Below, one piece after another: positions 13,901 to 25,865 of a stretch of 64,000 nt of DNA. A model generated the notes under the pieces. The model was not told where the DNA came from, did no database searches, and saw only the letters and a list, made by a program, of their open reading frames with translations. Within the stretch, counting starts at the first letter, position 1. Each line of letters starts with the position of its first letter. The DNA comes from Glandiceps talaboti (taxonomy: Eukaryota > Hemichordata > Enteropneusta > Spengelidae), in NCBI RefSeq assembly GCF_964340395.1, contig NC_135549.1:3542501-3606500 (forward strand), given 5' to 3'. Made by a program: the position numbers and the translations under genes.

Positions 13901-15387
13901 GTGAGTGACACGTCTGAGTCGTCAACACAACCTTACGATGCTATTGACTACAAACAGTCAATCACAGAACGAACGTTGAAATAAACATTACCACCCACTG
14001 TTTGTCCACACAACATGATTTTCTTGAGTTCGTTTCAATTCACAGGCCGAGTTGTTTACGTCGCCAAAAAGAATTTGCCATAAGGCAAATATTAATTTTT
14101 CATGAAGCTCTTTTGCAAACAGTCAAGAACCATATAGAGAAGGTATTGAATTAAAATGATAAACTAGCTCCAGTAGTAACGATTTCTTTTGAAGTCGACA
14201 TGTGTTTAATTGTAATTACTTCCTGCATTATCCATTTGTATACATCAAGACAGCGGCATATTAAAACATCGGCTTTTGAATACGTTTTAGATGTAAATTA
14301 CCAATTTTCCAAAACGTTCTACTGGAACTCTAAAACATCCGACTTCATGTAACTACTTAATGAGTACATTATGTGCTGTGTATTTTGTATATTTCAAAAG
14401 GTTTCTTTATTCAGTGGAGTACATTTGAACTGTTTATTCAGTGATGCATAGTTCAAGATACATGTCTATTTCATTGCAATTCTTGTGCATTCCATTCCAC
14501 TCAACATTATATTGTGGTTAGTACATTTCTTCCCAGGGGTGGAAATGAGCAGCCAACAATCATGTTTTGAAACGCACTATAGTAATAACATTCAGGTTGA
14601 ATAATCTACTGACAGCCTGAGTCTCTATAAAAACAGTTTATTGGAAACAGAAATGTTCATTAATAATCCGGTTTTAGTTGACATATTAAACACGATGACA
14701 GCAAATTTGACATGAACACCCAAGGTTCGCGTGTCACATGTTTACACATTGTCTGACATTCGATCCAAAATTATAACATTTGACATAGAAATAGCTATAT
14801 CGACACCCAGCATTCAAATGTCAATTGGAACTATGTCGGTCAGCTTTGTGTCATGATGTCTAAATATATTTAATTAGTCTTGATTAACTTGCCTTTGGAG
14901 TTCATTCTATTAAGATCATTTTACCCCATGTCACATTATCAAATGAAGTATTTTGAAAATCATTGGACTGTGTTAAATTACAAACTGTTAGTGTGGCGTT
15001 TTCATGATGTCCTTTTCATTGCATAGCAACTAGTAGATACATACCGTTATAGAGCAACGATTTCGTTGTCATTGATACAGGTCTCATTTCCCGCAGTGGA
15101 GGTGCTCTCTTTTCTTTTGGCTCTACTTTTTCATCGCTGTCACCATGGTTACGAACAAGTTTTGACCTATTTAGATATTGACCGTGACTTTTTCCCTGTG
15201 ACTTCGGCTCTGCTTGTTGCACAGTTCGTCGGGTCCTCGGAGTTTCTTCACTCTCGTCTCTTTGGTAAAACAGTCTCGCGTACTCCTTGCTGTATTTCGT
15301 TTTCCATAGCATACGATAGTGTGTTTCCTTGTCAATTGATTCAACTATAAAATTCTGCTGCTGTGTGGTCATAGGAGCTCGCGCCAT
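10942..15387 (-). CDS. SPMIP1/ATP6V1FNB-like protein, paralog 2 (two exons)
   Basis: Exon 1 is 15045-15387 and exon 2 is 10942-11168 (stop TAA). The 3876 bp intron has a GTATGT donor and a TTTGCAG acceptor and interrupts a Gly codon in phase 1, as in the two paralogs. The product is 189 aa. I start at MARAP (ATG at 15385-15387), because it aligns with the MAR/MVR starts of the others; an in-frame ATG 16 codons upstream is less likely. The order is TTQQQNF, TKYSKEYARLF, a charged low-complexity linker, MRPVSMTTKSLLYNG, GFSKIGEGRYSYLEARKKKK, KYEYP, NSWEYGWKIDD, QDSFYRKNG and a longer acidic tail ending DESEYH. The probable role is an axonemal structural protein, by family resemblance only. The linker is Lys/Glu-rich and poorly conserved between copies. 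Confidence 0.85.
11455..11485 (+). promoter_or_regulatory. AGGTCA cluster including a DR4 arrangement
   Basis: AGGTCA at 11455-11460 is followed by a 4-base spacer and AGGTCA at 11465-11470, then three more GGTCA steps with a period of five. AGGTCA-N4-AGGTCA is the classic DR4 nuclear-receptor layout. It lies in the intron of paralog 2. It may simply be a pentanucleotide microsatellite, so regulatory use is a guess. Confidence 0.3.
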
Positions 15388-16744
15388 AATGATTACAAGA
15401 CAATATATACAGAGAATACCTTTAGGGGTGGACACTGGCTACGATACGAAAGTCTGTTAAAAAGTGCCCTGAGTGGCCGCTAGATATGAATCGTCTAGTC
15501 GTTGCTAAGGGGAACCCTCAGGTTGCTGTGAATCAGCGAAACCCCTCGACATCAAAATAAACATTGTCCAATAGGAGCGTCGATCGAGCTTCTTGATAAT
15601 GATAATCATACTAACTGAAGCGTTCCGTTGTTAACAACTTCAATAGGAAGGTGCACTATGATCTCCTCATACAATATTTTTAAAAGAACACAAATTCCTA
15701 GGCTGTCAATAAAACGTATCGCAATCAAATCGTCTGAACCACCGCACGTCTCACTGCAATGTTATCAGTGTCCAATTCATAAACAATGAACTTCAGTAGA
15801 ATCATCCGAGATACATATACTGATTGTGGGTCAAACCTGTATAAAAACTACGGATATCTTGTCCTCGCATATTGACAATGAAATTGATGTTAGTCATCTA
15901 CCAAATTGTGTTTGAGACATGTACGTCAGCCTATCCTCGGATAAACATTCAATAGCTAGGTTAAAATCCGTATATCACCAATACCCAAGTATAACAAAGA
16001 GGACCAGGACAGCATGGATTACAAACTAAAGACTGGCAGATTATTAAGATATTCCTTAATTCTTTAGGATTAGATCCCAGCAGTGGGTATAAGAACAAAG
16101 TCACGTTGCCATATTTGGTATGCAGGTCACATGGCAATAATTGAATAGATCAAACAATAACAGCCAAGGGTGTGTGAAGAAGGTACTTAAGGCCTACAGA
16201 AACTGTCCACACCTACTCGATTGTTCAGTAGACAATAAATCGTTGGTGGTGACATACCACCAACCCGTTAGAGTCAGCTGGGGTCAGATTAACTTGGCGT
16301 TCTATCATTGTCTATAGTTTTCATATTCTGTTCTCTGTCAATACGCATTATTCAAGCTTGTCTCTGATTCAAAGTTTACCATGGTGTTATATTGAGTTAG
16401 GGAAAAAACGTCGTTTGTCGGAAAGAATAGTCTGTAACTTCTGCACAGCTGTAAATAAAGACACAGCAGTAACGGATGATTTACTCCTCGTCTACATAGA
16501 TAAGACGAGCTAGTAAATGGTATTTTAAAGTTAAGTTTATTTCCTATTAGATATTTGGAATTGGACGGAGACAGTTTGTTGCCGAGTATATACATGTACA
16601 AATGTGAACACACATATACACATATATAGTAGCATACTCAGTCAGACGTGTCAGAGATATGCATAGTTGAGTAGTTGAAGACCTACTTGAATTAGATAAA
16701 CTATCAAGTGATATTAATTTGCACAGAATGGTGTTTTGGATTGG

Positions 16745-16785
16745 TTGAGTGAGTGAGTGAGTGAGTGAGCGAGCGAGCGAGTGAG

Positions 16786-16838
<53 letters not shown>
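16745..16838. repeat. (GAGT)n-(TTG)n compound microsatellite, copy 1
   Basis: About 40 bp of GAGT/GAGC units run directly into about 52 bp of TTG units. On the minus strand the TTG part reads as an (AAC)n tail preceded by AATAAAG, a layout seen at the 3' end of non-LTR retroposons. Confidence 0.85.
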
Positions 16839-16839
<1 letters not shown>

Positions 16840-16984
16840 CTTTATTCCCCCTCAAAGAGAAGAGTTACAACTCAGTTCGCAAATATACAAAAAACAAAAT
16901 AATAAATAAATAAGTATAGAGTGCATGACTTCATTAGTCAGTTAAACGATTTTATCTTGAATATTTCCTATTTGTTCGGTTGCT

Positions 16985-17039
16985 TGAGTGAGTGAGTGAG
17001 TGAGTGAGTGAGTGAGTGAGTGAGTGAGTGAGTGAGTGA

Positions 17040-17073
<34 letters not shown>

Positions 17074-17092
17074 TTGTTTTTGTTTTTGTTTT
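16985..17092. repeat. (GAGT)n-(TTG)n compound microsatellite, copy 2
   Basis: The same order as the copy 150 bp upstream: about 55 bp of GAGT, then (TTG)n, then TTTTTG units. The repeat of the composite order suggests duplication or two insertions of related elements. A (GATCA)n run follows near 17153-17190. Confidence 0.85.
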
Positions 17093-18110
17093 TCAGGTCA
17101 AAATGATTAATGATGTTAACAGTGCTTAACAAAATCAGCTTTACTACAGATCAGATAAGATCTGATCAGATCAGATCAGATCAGATCAGACATAAAAGAT
17201 TATGCATCTCCCTTAATTTTACCATTTGTACAGTAGAGAGTCAACTTAGTTGATTAATAAGTTCAGTTGACATGATTACATTATTGGGAAATGTGCTTTA
17301 ATTTGTGGATCTCGTCAAGCTCACAGGTTTTTCAAAGAATCGTGAAACGTCCGTGACTGGACACTGGAGGTATATGTTGTTCCTTTTCCAGTTGTTCAAA
17401 TTTGTTTTAGGGGTGTATTAATCTTGATAAATGTACACACGAAGACAACATCAAGGGTCAAGGGTCACGTGTCATGTGAACTGGTTCTGATAGAACGAAA
17501 ACGGCTGGGAGGATCCGAGCCATCCAATAGAGATTGGTTGTAATATTATTATTCGTTGTAGTAAATCCACATAACATGAATATTTTAGTACGGAGTGGTA
17601 AACCATTATTCTGCTATCAGACTGGTATACATATTCTATCCACAGTATCTACTGAGATCTATTCATTTAATTTTAGACATACATGTATCTATTCTTAGAT
17701 TACTTCAGACTAGAAGCTTCCCCGTATTACACTGAATGTTACTGGTACACGTGTACACATATTTCAATGTCGACATAAATCGTCAATCCGACATGCATCC
17801 ATATCCAAATACACGCCTGGAAGTGTGTATGTCTGTATATTTACTTCAATTTGGGTGTAACTCGGCGAAGCTCGACATAAATCGACTCTGTTATCAATAG
17901 AGTGTAAAGCTTCTGTCAAGCCGTGTCAAACGGTAGGTGTGTACATCTCAGACTAAAAGTACTCTAGCAAAGGCTCAAGTTTTACAAACAAAGCACGCAC
18001 ATCGTGACTCTGGATAATGAAGATTTTCCCAACTACCCTTTCTTGAGATTCTTGTGTGTCACTCGGATCAGACGGAATCGCTTGTGTAATTACGTGTTAT
18101 GTAGTATTAC

Positions 18111-18305
18111 TGTAACTGTGATAGAATACAATATATAAGTTATACATCATCATCCGCTATCAGTACAGGAGCTGTAACTGTGATAGACTACAATATATAA
18201 GTTATACATCACCATCCGCTATCAGTACAGGAACTGTAACTGTGATAGAATACAATATATAAGTTATACATCACCATCCGCTATCAGTACAGGAACTGTA
18301 ACTGT
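18111..18305. repeat. 62 bp minisatellite, three copies plus a partial
   Basis: Units begin TGTAACTGTGATAGAATACA and repeat at 18111, 18173, 18235 and 18297. Copies differ by only a few bases (CATCATC/CACCATC, GAATAC/GACTAC), so the array is young. Confidence 0.9.
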
Positions 18306-18838
18306 TATTTGACTGAAATGAATAAACCAGACGAGTATATACCCCTCCTGCATCTATACATGGTAACATCTAATCGCCACTGCCTATATCAATACAGTCA
18401 CTAATTAATTTGTGTGTATATGTGTCTGTGTATGTATATGAGCTCGTCAAAGGTCTCCGATGACGTCATAATTATAATTATACCCAAGGCATGAAGAGTA
18501 ACAGATCAATGATGGCATCGACAGTTGATAAAACTGTAGAATGTGACAGTTCAAACTTTTTTAGGAATTTTATAATAACTTTCAAACAATTTCCCTGTTA
18601 GGCCAAATAAAAACAATTGTGTGTTTCCAGTAACCCAACTGACCCTATTAGTTTAAGTCCCGAACCCAAACATATTTTTGCATCCAACAAGGTAAAATAG
18701 TAAAAATTTACTTCTATTTCCGTCGAAATCAAGGCATTGCAAGACAGTTGATCAACCAATGCTTGATTCTGGCGAAAAAGTGCATTGTATATATAAGGAG
18801 GGTCGAAAACAATCAAGTGAGCCGGGTCAGATCAGATG

Positions 18839-18839
18839 T

Positions 18840-18889
<50 letters not shown>

Positions 18890-18890
18890 C
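18839..18890. repeat. (ACA)n microsatellite
   Basis: An uninterrupted ACA/AAC run of about 52 bp. It follows GTCAGATCAGATGTA. It produces a poly-Thr frame with no gene context. Confidence 0.9.
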
Positions 18891-20130
18891 GATAGACGGA
18901 GAGATGGCTTCTTTCGTTTTACTTGCTATAAGTAGTAACGTGTGCTTTAAGAAGTGGGCATATACGTCTACTGCGCAATTTGACAAAAACAGAAGTAATT
19001 TTAGGACTTGTCGTAGATGTCGCTGCGGTACTCACCGTTATATGTTATTCTTATGTTATGTTATGGCCCTTTAGTTCTGCACTTATTTTACAATGACAAT
19101 GACAAAATTCGTCTAAATAGATGACCGACTGAATTATCTTGTTAATGTCGTAACATCATAGGCTATGTCAGCGTCAGAAAAAATCACCACGGCACTTCTC
19201 TTTTGATCTAACCTGGTCAGGGTGACTGAAATTGTCGTGAAATCGTGCCACTGACACTACGGCTTTGGAAAGAGTTCGAAAGGTGGGACCGTTGGAGTAA
19301 CAGTTCTTTTTTCACCATGTTTATTCGTATCTTTGTAATATTAAGGTCGGTCACGTAGTCAGAAAAATTACAGTGGCCCCTGATAAATAGCCTCCCTCTA
19401 GACTTGAGAATGGGTATTGCTACACTATTACTATATAATCCTAACTGACATTTTGATTTTTTTGAGTTTGCGCTTCTTTCCCATTAGGAAGGTAGGCTAC
19501 ATCATAAATGACACATGACCACTCTACTGGCAGTAAATTATATAGCAAAGGTACGTGGTTGTTCTCAGCGTGCGTAGACATGTTTTTTTTTATCTGCTGG
19601 TTAATATTAAACCCAACCTAACCTGTTACAACAGTGTCCCTGTGAGGACAACGGAAACGTTGTCACATTATAATACCAGAGGCTGTATGTAAGACGTATA
19701 CGGTAAGCGACATTTAAAATTGAAATACATGTACTAGTATGTAGATTTAGAAGAGAAGTACATATACAAGAATACGGTGTTCGTTCCACAAAGACATACC
19801 AAATATATTCAAGTCAAAACGTTTATATATATACTATAGCCTGTGGACAAGAAAAACAACAATCTAAGACAGCTACGTGCCCCTATACCTCAGACAACCA
19901 AGGTGATATTATGTGTTCAGTGGTTATCGAATTCACTGTATTGCTTAAGACTCGTATACATTTTGTATAGCAGTATTATTGTACATGTGATTTCATCTCG
20001 TCGGGTTCAAAGGTAAACTGTGAAGGTATGAAAACACGACACTTGTATACAACGCCCGGTGGTGGCAGTCACAGACGAAGCGGGTACGGGTGTTTTTCAT
20101 TGAAATATTTCGGGAAAAAGGGTACATTTG

Positions 20131-20259
<129 letters not shown>

Positions 20260-21041
20260 TTGTGTATGTGTGTGGGGGGACCATTATTTGAATACACGAC
20301 ACAGTATGTAATAATTGTTAGTGTCATTTATCATTCTTGATTATCAAAAACAGTTGTTATATTGTAAACTAGTGAAATATATTCCCAAACTTTTGCTTTT
20401 ACCCACGCGACTAATGAACATTTTGAAGAGTATACATATTTTTCAAAGTAAAAGTCGTCTGAATCTGAAGCAAATATCACAAGTTTTTATGAGCGTATAT
20501 GCATGAAGTAATCACGACTACATTGTGTGTAAGTCTGTTAACAATTAGGACTATTCGTGACTATTTATCTTAAGGTAATAAGCACTTAGGATCCATGAAT
20601 ATTTACTGCTAATCTAATACATATTCATATCAGCTGACTCCCCTGCTGCATACTGTACTACTGCTGGGACAAAAAGACAGTCGTCCCTCAAATACTTTAC
20701 TTCTGTGTAACTGAATAGACATAATTTAAAAGAAGTTGGAGGCAACTTAGAAATACAATCCGTGACATTAAGTGGCCAAGTGATATACCGATTTGATTTA
20801 TCATATTCCAAATCAATTTCTGCCCAAATTATCAAATTTGTGTATAGGAGATGACATTTGCGCATGAAAGATTCACCATATTTTTCAAATATTTGTAACA
20901 GATATTTATACTCAACATCGCTAACTTTAACACTGAGTGGCCAAGTGATATACCTATTGAAAATCCACGGATTAAATACACTCTGTATTATTATTATAAT
21001 ATTCATATTATACCAAACAAAATCACCCCCTTACATAACTT

Positions 21042-21324
21042 TTATGAGTGAGTGAGTGAGTGAGTGAGTGAGTGAGTGAGTGAGTGAGTGAGTGAGTGAG
21101 TGAGTGAGTGAGTGAGTGAGTGAGTGAGTGAGTGAGTGAGTGAGTGAGTGAGTGAGTGAGTGAGTGAGTGAGTGAGTGAGTGAGTGAGTGGGTTGGAACG
21201 TGGGTGGGTGGGTGGGTGGATGAATGAATGAATGAATGAATGAATGAATGAATGAATGAATGAATGAATGAATGAATGAATGAATGAATGAATGAATGAA
21301 TGAATGAATGAATGAATGAATGAA
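21042..21324. repeat. (GAGT)n(GGGT)n(GAAT)n tetranucleotide block
   Basis: About 145 bp of GAGT units, a short GGGT section, then about 105 bp of ATGA/GAAT units. The minus strand gives a poly(SLTH)/(SFIH) frame that is purely an artefact. It lies about 200 bp past the stop codon of the LRR-Ig gene, so it could fall within its 3' UTR or just beyond. Confidence 0.95.
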
Positions 21325-21524
21325 TTGAGAGAAAAATGCAAAAATATCAGTGTAAGACTTGTCCTACATAAACATACTTCTGATTACGTTTACAATTTAC
21401 GTGTAAAAAATCGTTGTCAGCGCTCTGGAAAAGGTTGAGCTAGAAGAAACGAGTGATTATATGTAATCCGCATGGCTCAACTCATGAGATAAAACTATCT
21501 GGAATTGAAACCCTGGCCTTCAGT

Positions 21525-23603
21525 TCACTTTGACAGAGTTTGATAAACACTTTCCTGAGATTTTGTATTAAGAGATAACGATGTGTATGGTGATTCAGTG
21601 GTAGGGGTTGCTTCAACATTTACATAGATTTTATTGTGATCTCCGTCAACAGGTATCGGTGGTTCAGTATAGCTATTTCGCGTGACTTCCTCACTTGTAG
21701 TATTCACTTTCTGTTCGATGCCATCGCTAGTTTCCCGCCGACCTTTATTAGTGAATATCTCTTTCAGGTCACTAAATTTCATACGAGTGCTCGGTGTACT
21801 ATTTGTCTTTCCATCCATACCTTTCCGTAATACGCAACAGTAACAAGTTACCAAAACGAAGAGTATGCTTAGGACTCCAAAAATAATTCCACCAATGAAA
21901 GACCCGGCAATAATACCTGCCGGATTTCCATTCGACGTCTCCGATCCTTGGACTATAGGCACGGTATGATTGTCGACTTGTTCTTCCATGGTTGTTGTCT
22001 CCATTTCCTGATTTTCATCTGTTTGTTGTAACCCTACTTGTAGATATCTCATCGCAATCGCGGAACCTGCTGCGTTGGTAGCAACACATACATACGTCCC
22101 TTGATGTCTAGTTTCAACTTTGTTGATCTTCAAAGAGCTGTAGACAATCTGTGTTGAATCGAAAGTATTGGTTATATCGTCACCGGGTATTGTAGCATTC
22201 CCATTCGGTGTAACCCAATAGATGCTTGGCTGTGGAATTCCTTCTGCTTCACAGTCAATTTCAACTTGCTCACCCTCATCGATTGATACCCACTGAATGA
22301 GGTCGTTAAATGTAGGAAGACTACAAGTCATATTTTCAGCCGGGATATACATCGCATTCATCTCAAAATGTGTCTCGGGGTATTGACATATCATGTCGTA
22401 AACGTACACTGATGTAGTAGACTCTTCTAACCATCTTTTGAATGCACTCAAACGGCAATCACATGACCAAGGATTGCCTCTTACCTGAAGACCCATGTAA
22501 TTAAGCCCGACCTGGGATATCGTCAGTGAAGGGAGTGTCGCCAAATTATTTCTATCTAGGTATATGTACACATTTCTGAAGTGTAAACCATCAAACGCCA
22601 TTTCATCTATGTCAATGATCTTATTATCCGTCATATACAAATATAAATATTGAATACCGGTATCATTAAGTCCTTGCAACGCATGCGGTCCGATTGACTC
22701 TATAAGGTTATAATTCAAATTAACTGTAGTGTCGAAACTACTCCATGTAGCAGTTGGATTGTTGAAGGATGGGATCCTTGTCAGTTTGTTGTAACCGAGA
22801 TCTAGATAATAAATGTTCGAAACACCACTAAAGAAACTCTCCGATATATCATGAATGTTGTTATGTGATAAATACAGTTGTCGCAACAGATGGAGTGATG
22901 TGATATTTGGTGGTTCTGACAGTCTGTTGTTATCAAGTTGTAGAGTTTGCAGGTTTTTGAGTGAATTAAACACATTGCTTTGAATAGAATCTATGTCGTT
23001 ATTTCTGAGGTAGAGGTACCTTAGGTTTGGTAATCCATCAAAGACGTTATCAGGTAATGATGAAATAGTGTTGTCCTCTAAATTCAATGTACCCAATTCT
23101 GGTAAATTATGAAAACCACCGATGTCCTTAATGTTGTTGTTAGAAAAATGCATATACGTCATATTGAGTAGGTTACTGATAATTGGCAAACTTTCCAGAA
23201 TATTATTTCGTATGTGTAAATGTGATAATCTGCCTAGTCCACTCAAGACGTGCCATGGGAAATCCTTGATTTGGTTGTTGTACATATACAACTCTTTTAG
23301 TTTGTCCAAACCTCGAAATGCATCATTGGAAACATAATCTATATTGTTGTAGTAGAGATATAAATACTCCAGCATTGGTAGTTCTTGAAAAGATCCTGCA
23401 GGGATTGACGTTAGGTTATTATTATTTAAGTACAGCCCCACTGTGTCAGGTGGTATGTTTGGTGGAATTTCTGTCAGAGATTTACCGTTACAATACACGA
23501 AACCATTTGATTGACATCGACATACCGATGGACAACTGTGTACCACATACAGGTTAACAACCCAGACAGCAATGGTTAACACCATGACGTTAAGGTAACC
23601 CAT
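21525..23603 (-). CDS. LRR-Ig transmembrane receptor with ITAM-like tail
   Basis: A single-exon 692 aa type I membrane protein. In order: a signal peptide (about 1-22); an LRRNT with C24, C28, C30 and C38; about a dozen leucine-rich repeats (about 50-375) with LxxLxLxxN cores; an LRRCT beginning NPWSCDC; one C2-type Ig domain with the cysteines of VEIDCEA and GTYVCVA; a Thr/Glu-rich stalk; a Gly-rich transmembrane helix ending in LVTCYCCVL; and a cytoplasmic tail of roughly 100 aa. The tail carries Y645, Y660 (YVNV, a Grb2-type YxN), Y673 (YTSL) and Y687 (YQTL). The last two are 10 residues apart, which meets ITAM spacing. The architecture matches the LRRIG adhesion/immune receptor group (LINGO and AMIGO are vertebrate relatives in layout); the ligand is unknown. 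The ATG at 23601-23603 opens the only plausible signal peptide. A CTATTTTTACAG acceptor 26 bases upstream (exon edge 23628) implies a separate 5' non-coding exon. Confidence 0.93.
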   Translation of the reverse strand: MGYLNVMVLTIAVWVVNLYVVHSCPSVCRCQSNGFVYCNGKSLTEIPPNIPPDTVGLYLNNNNLTSIPAGSFQELPMLEYLYLYYNNIDYVSNDAFRGLDKLKELYMYNNQIKDFPWHVLSGLGRLSHLHIRNNILESLPIISNLLNMTYMHFSNNNIKDIGGFHNLPELGTLNLEDNTISSLPDNVFDGLPNLRYLYLRNNDIDSIQSNVFNSLKNLQTLQLDNNRLSEPPNITSLHLLRQLYLSHNNIHDISESFFSGVSNIYYLDLGYNKLTRIPSFNNPTATWSSFDTTVNLNYNLIESIGPHALQGLNDTGIQYLYLYMTDNKIIDIDEMAFDGLHFRNVYIYLDRNNLATLPSLTISQVGLNYMGLQVRGNPWSCDCRLSAFKRWLEESTTSVYVYDMICQYPETHFEMNAMYIPAENMTCSLPTFNDLIQWVSIDEGEQVEIDCEAEGIPQPSIYWVTPNGNATIPGDDITNTFDSTQIVYSSLKINKVETRHQGTYVCVATNAAGSAIAMRYLQVGLQQTDENQEMETTTMEEQVDNHTVPIVQGSETSNGNPAGIIAGSFIGGIIFGVLSILFVLVTCYCCVLRKGMDGKTNSTPSTRMKFSDLKEIFTNKGRRETSDGIEQKVNTTSEEVTRNSYTEPPIPVDGDHNKIYVNVEATPTTESPYTSLSLNTKSQESVYQTLSK

Positions 23604-23627
23604 TGTTTTTACACTTCAAGACACTAT

Positions 23628-23642
23628 CCTGTAAAAATAGAA
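23628..23642 (-). promoter_or_regulatory. Predicted 3' splice site of the LRR-Ig 5' UTR intron
   Basis: On the minus strand a T-rich tract followed by ACAG ends just before 23628, with 25 bases of leader before the ATG. Single-exon coding regions with one upstream non-coding exon are common in this receptor type. The partner donor was not located. Confidence 0.45.
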
Positions 23643-24105
23643 ATATAATACCTTTTGCATTCAGAAGCAACAATTACAAAGTACAATGTATATGTTTGTA
23701 AGGGAGCCTTCAGTATCTATAGGGGGCAGGGGAATTAGGGGGTTCACTTTTTACAAATCGGCTCTTGGTGAAGGGCTATATTTTAAAAATATGCTATTAG
23801 GGGAGAGTCACATTTTACTTTGAGTCAATGGATTGCCTAACATTGCATTACTTTGTTTTTTGTCAGCTTTTATCACCATTCTCAGTGAGGGAGAAAAAAA
23901 TATTTTCGTAGTTATTACAGGGTGATTGTGTCATTTCATTTCACGTTTATTATACGTCATAATCGTAACGTAGAATTGCGTAGTTACTACCTTATATATT
24001 CACACAAAGGCAATTTCGACAAAGATCTACCTACTACTAGTCTCGTACACGTCTCATTTTGACCTTTTTGACCCTACTACATTCACTGGTTCTACTTGGG
24101 AAAGT

Positions 24106-24224
24106 AAAGTCGCGTTGTTTGTGTACTGCAGCACAGTCACTATGCTTAATTGTTTACTGAAGTACAGTCGCGTTGCTTGTTTACTGCAGTACAGTCGCGT
24201 TGCTTGTTTACTGCAGCGCGACAA
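24106..24224. repeat. ~28 bp tandem repeat
   Basis: Three to four imperfect units of the form GTACAGTCGCGTTGCTTGTT followed by TACTGCA. Each unit carries a CGCG and a PstI-like CTGCAG. Followed by a 45 bp duplication containing ACCGTTGGTAGTCCCATAGA at about 24280 and 24315. Confidence 0.75.
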
Positions 24225-25076
24225 TGAAACAGTGTTTATAAGAACCCGTGTATGTGATTTATTAGAAGAGATCATAATACCGTTGGTAGTCCCATAGAGT
24301 TCATACATGTAGTACCGTTGGTAGTCCCATAGATCTAGAGATCATATAGGGTCAAGATAGTTTTACGTTAGATTTCACATGACATGAGTAAAATAATATC
24401 TCGCTGACTGTGAAAAATATAATGTAGAGTGTATTACATATTTCTCTCTGAACAGTTGAAACATAAAAAAGACTAGTACAAAACTTTCAATTTAGCTTGT
24501 ATACAGTCGAGTGGCTTACAGCAGTGACACCATATTTTTTTTTTTTTGAAATTGCTGAGTTTTCCAAATCTGCAAATCATGTAAATCCCGATGAAGTAAA
24601 GTGGTCTGAGTAACCATGTAGCATTGACTCATCAAACAAAGTGTTTAGTGTCATTCTATAAGAATATACAAAACGCCTTTATCAACAACAGTAGATTTCT
24701 TGTTAAAACCAAACACCCAGGGAGACCGTGCAATCAGAGAAAATCGGCTTGAATAGTGTAACTTGCACACAGTAACAATTCATACTGACTAAACCAAAAT
24801 AGTATTTGTTTTAAAAAAAAAACCAAAACATTTTATACCAACCTTGAGAACATTCACTTTTATCGCCAACGGTTCACTTTATGGTAAAAAAAAATATAAG
24901 TGACGAGCATTGAGCAGTCGTGCGTCACAAGTTATTTTTTCTACCTATTTCCGTGTTGACCTTATACAATACCTGAAGTCACGCGAGATAACGTGCTGCT
25001 AAACCACTTTCACACTGTGTGCACAAGGGAAGACGAGACCAAAGCAGATGAGCTGAAATTTACTTTCATACACAAT

Positions 25077-25131
25077 GTATGTATGTATGTATGTATGTAT
25101 GTATGTATGTATGTATGTATGTATGTATGTG
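25077..25131. repeat. (TATG)n microsatellite
   Basis: A pure TATG run of about 55 bp passing into GTGC units. It gives an artificial Met-Tyr-Val-Cys frame. Confidence 0.9.
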
Positions 25132-25239
25132 TGCGTGCGTGCATATGTATGTACATTTGTATTCTAAATGGGATATTTCTTACCGGACCGTTTCTATTAA
25201 TAATTATTAAAGTATTCAAGGATATTAAAACCCGATAGT

Positions 25240-25271
<32 letters not shown>

Positions 25272-25865
25272 GGGGGGGGGGGGCGGGAAGGGGGCGGCCA
25301 CGAAAATTATTGGCTTCAATTCGGGGTGGGGCATGAAACATTTTGAGATTGATGGGGGGGGGGGGGGGCTGCAAAATATAAATGGGCCAAAATATTTTCT
25401 TCCCCGCAGTGATGAATTCTGCTCGTTCCCTTATTAAGATAAAAATAGCAGTTCTGATAAAATGGAGATCTTGATAACAAGTCTTTAATATAGAAGGCAT
25501 GAAAGTTCCAAATTAATATTGTAAACCGTGCAATACATATAATGTTCACGACCTGGCACATTTTGCCATGGTAAGTGGCGCTCTCGTCGATATGCATTTG
25601 CTCGGTGATTCTGTTTTTATTTTTTTCTCAATATCTTTACGTTTTTGCACTTAAAATAATGTGTAACTATATCAATATATGTGGATATGTGATTTAAGTA
25701 TCGTTTCTGTGCCACTACATAGGGTATATGATAAAGATTATATTACCTGGCTAGAATTTTAAAAAGTGCGTTCATTAGAGAAAGAAATGTTGACATGCTC
25801 TTCACTAATTTCTACCGGATTTATACTATGGTCAGTTTTAACGCGTCTCGAATGATCCTGGACTG

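Larger units (their letters stand above)
23643..25865. other. Intergenic stretch between the LRR-Ig and glycosyltransferase genes
   Basis: No gene found. It holds a ~28 bp tandem repeat (24106-24224), a ~45 bp duplication near 24275-24335, a (TATG)n array (25077-25131) and two G-runs (about 25271-25283 and 25355-25370). It should also contain the promoter and 5' exon of the LRR-Ig gene, which I could not place. Confidence 0.55.

Noticed and set aside
20614-21006. 130-codon minus-strand frame with a duplicated NRYITWPL
   Set aside because: The duplication is a 24-26 bp DNA repeat; no domain, splice sites or neighbouring exons support a gene.
21042-21341. Poly(SLTH)/(SFIH) frame on the minus strand
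   Set aside because: Produced by GAGT and GAAT tetranucleotide repeats.
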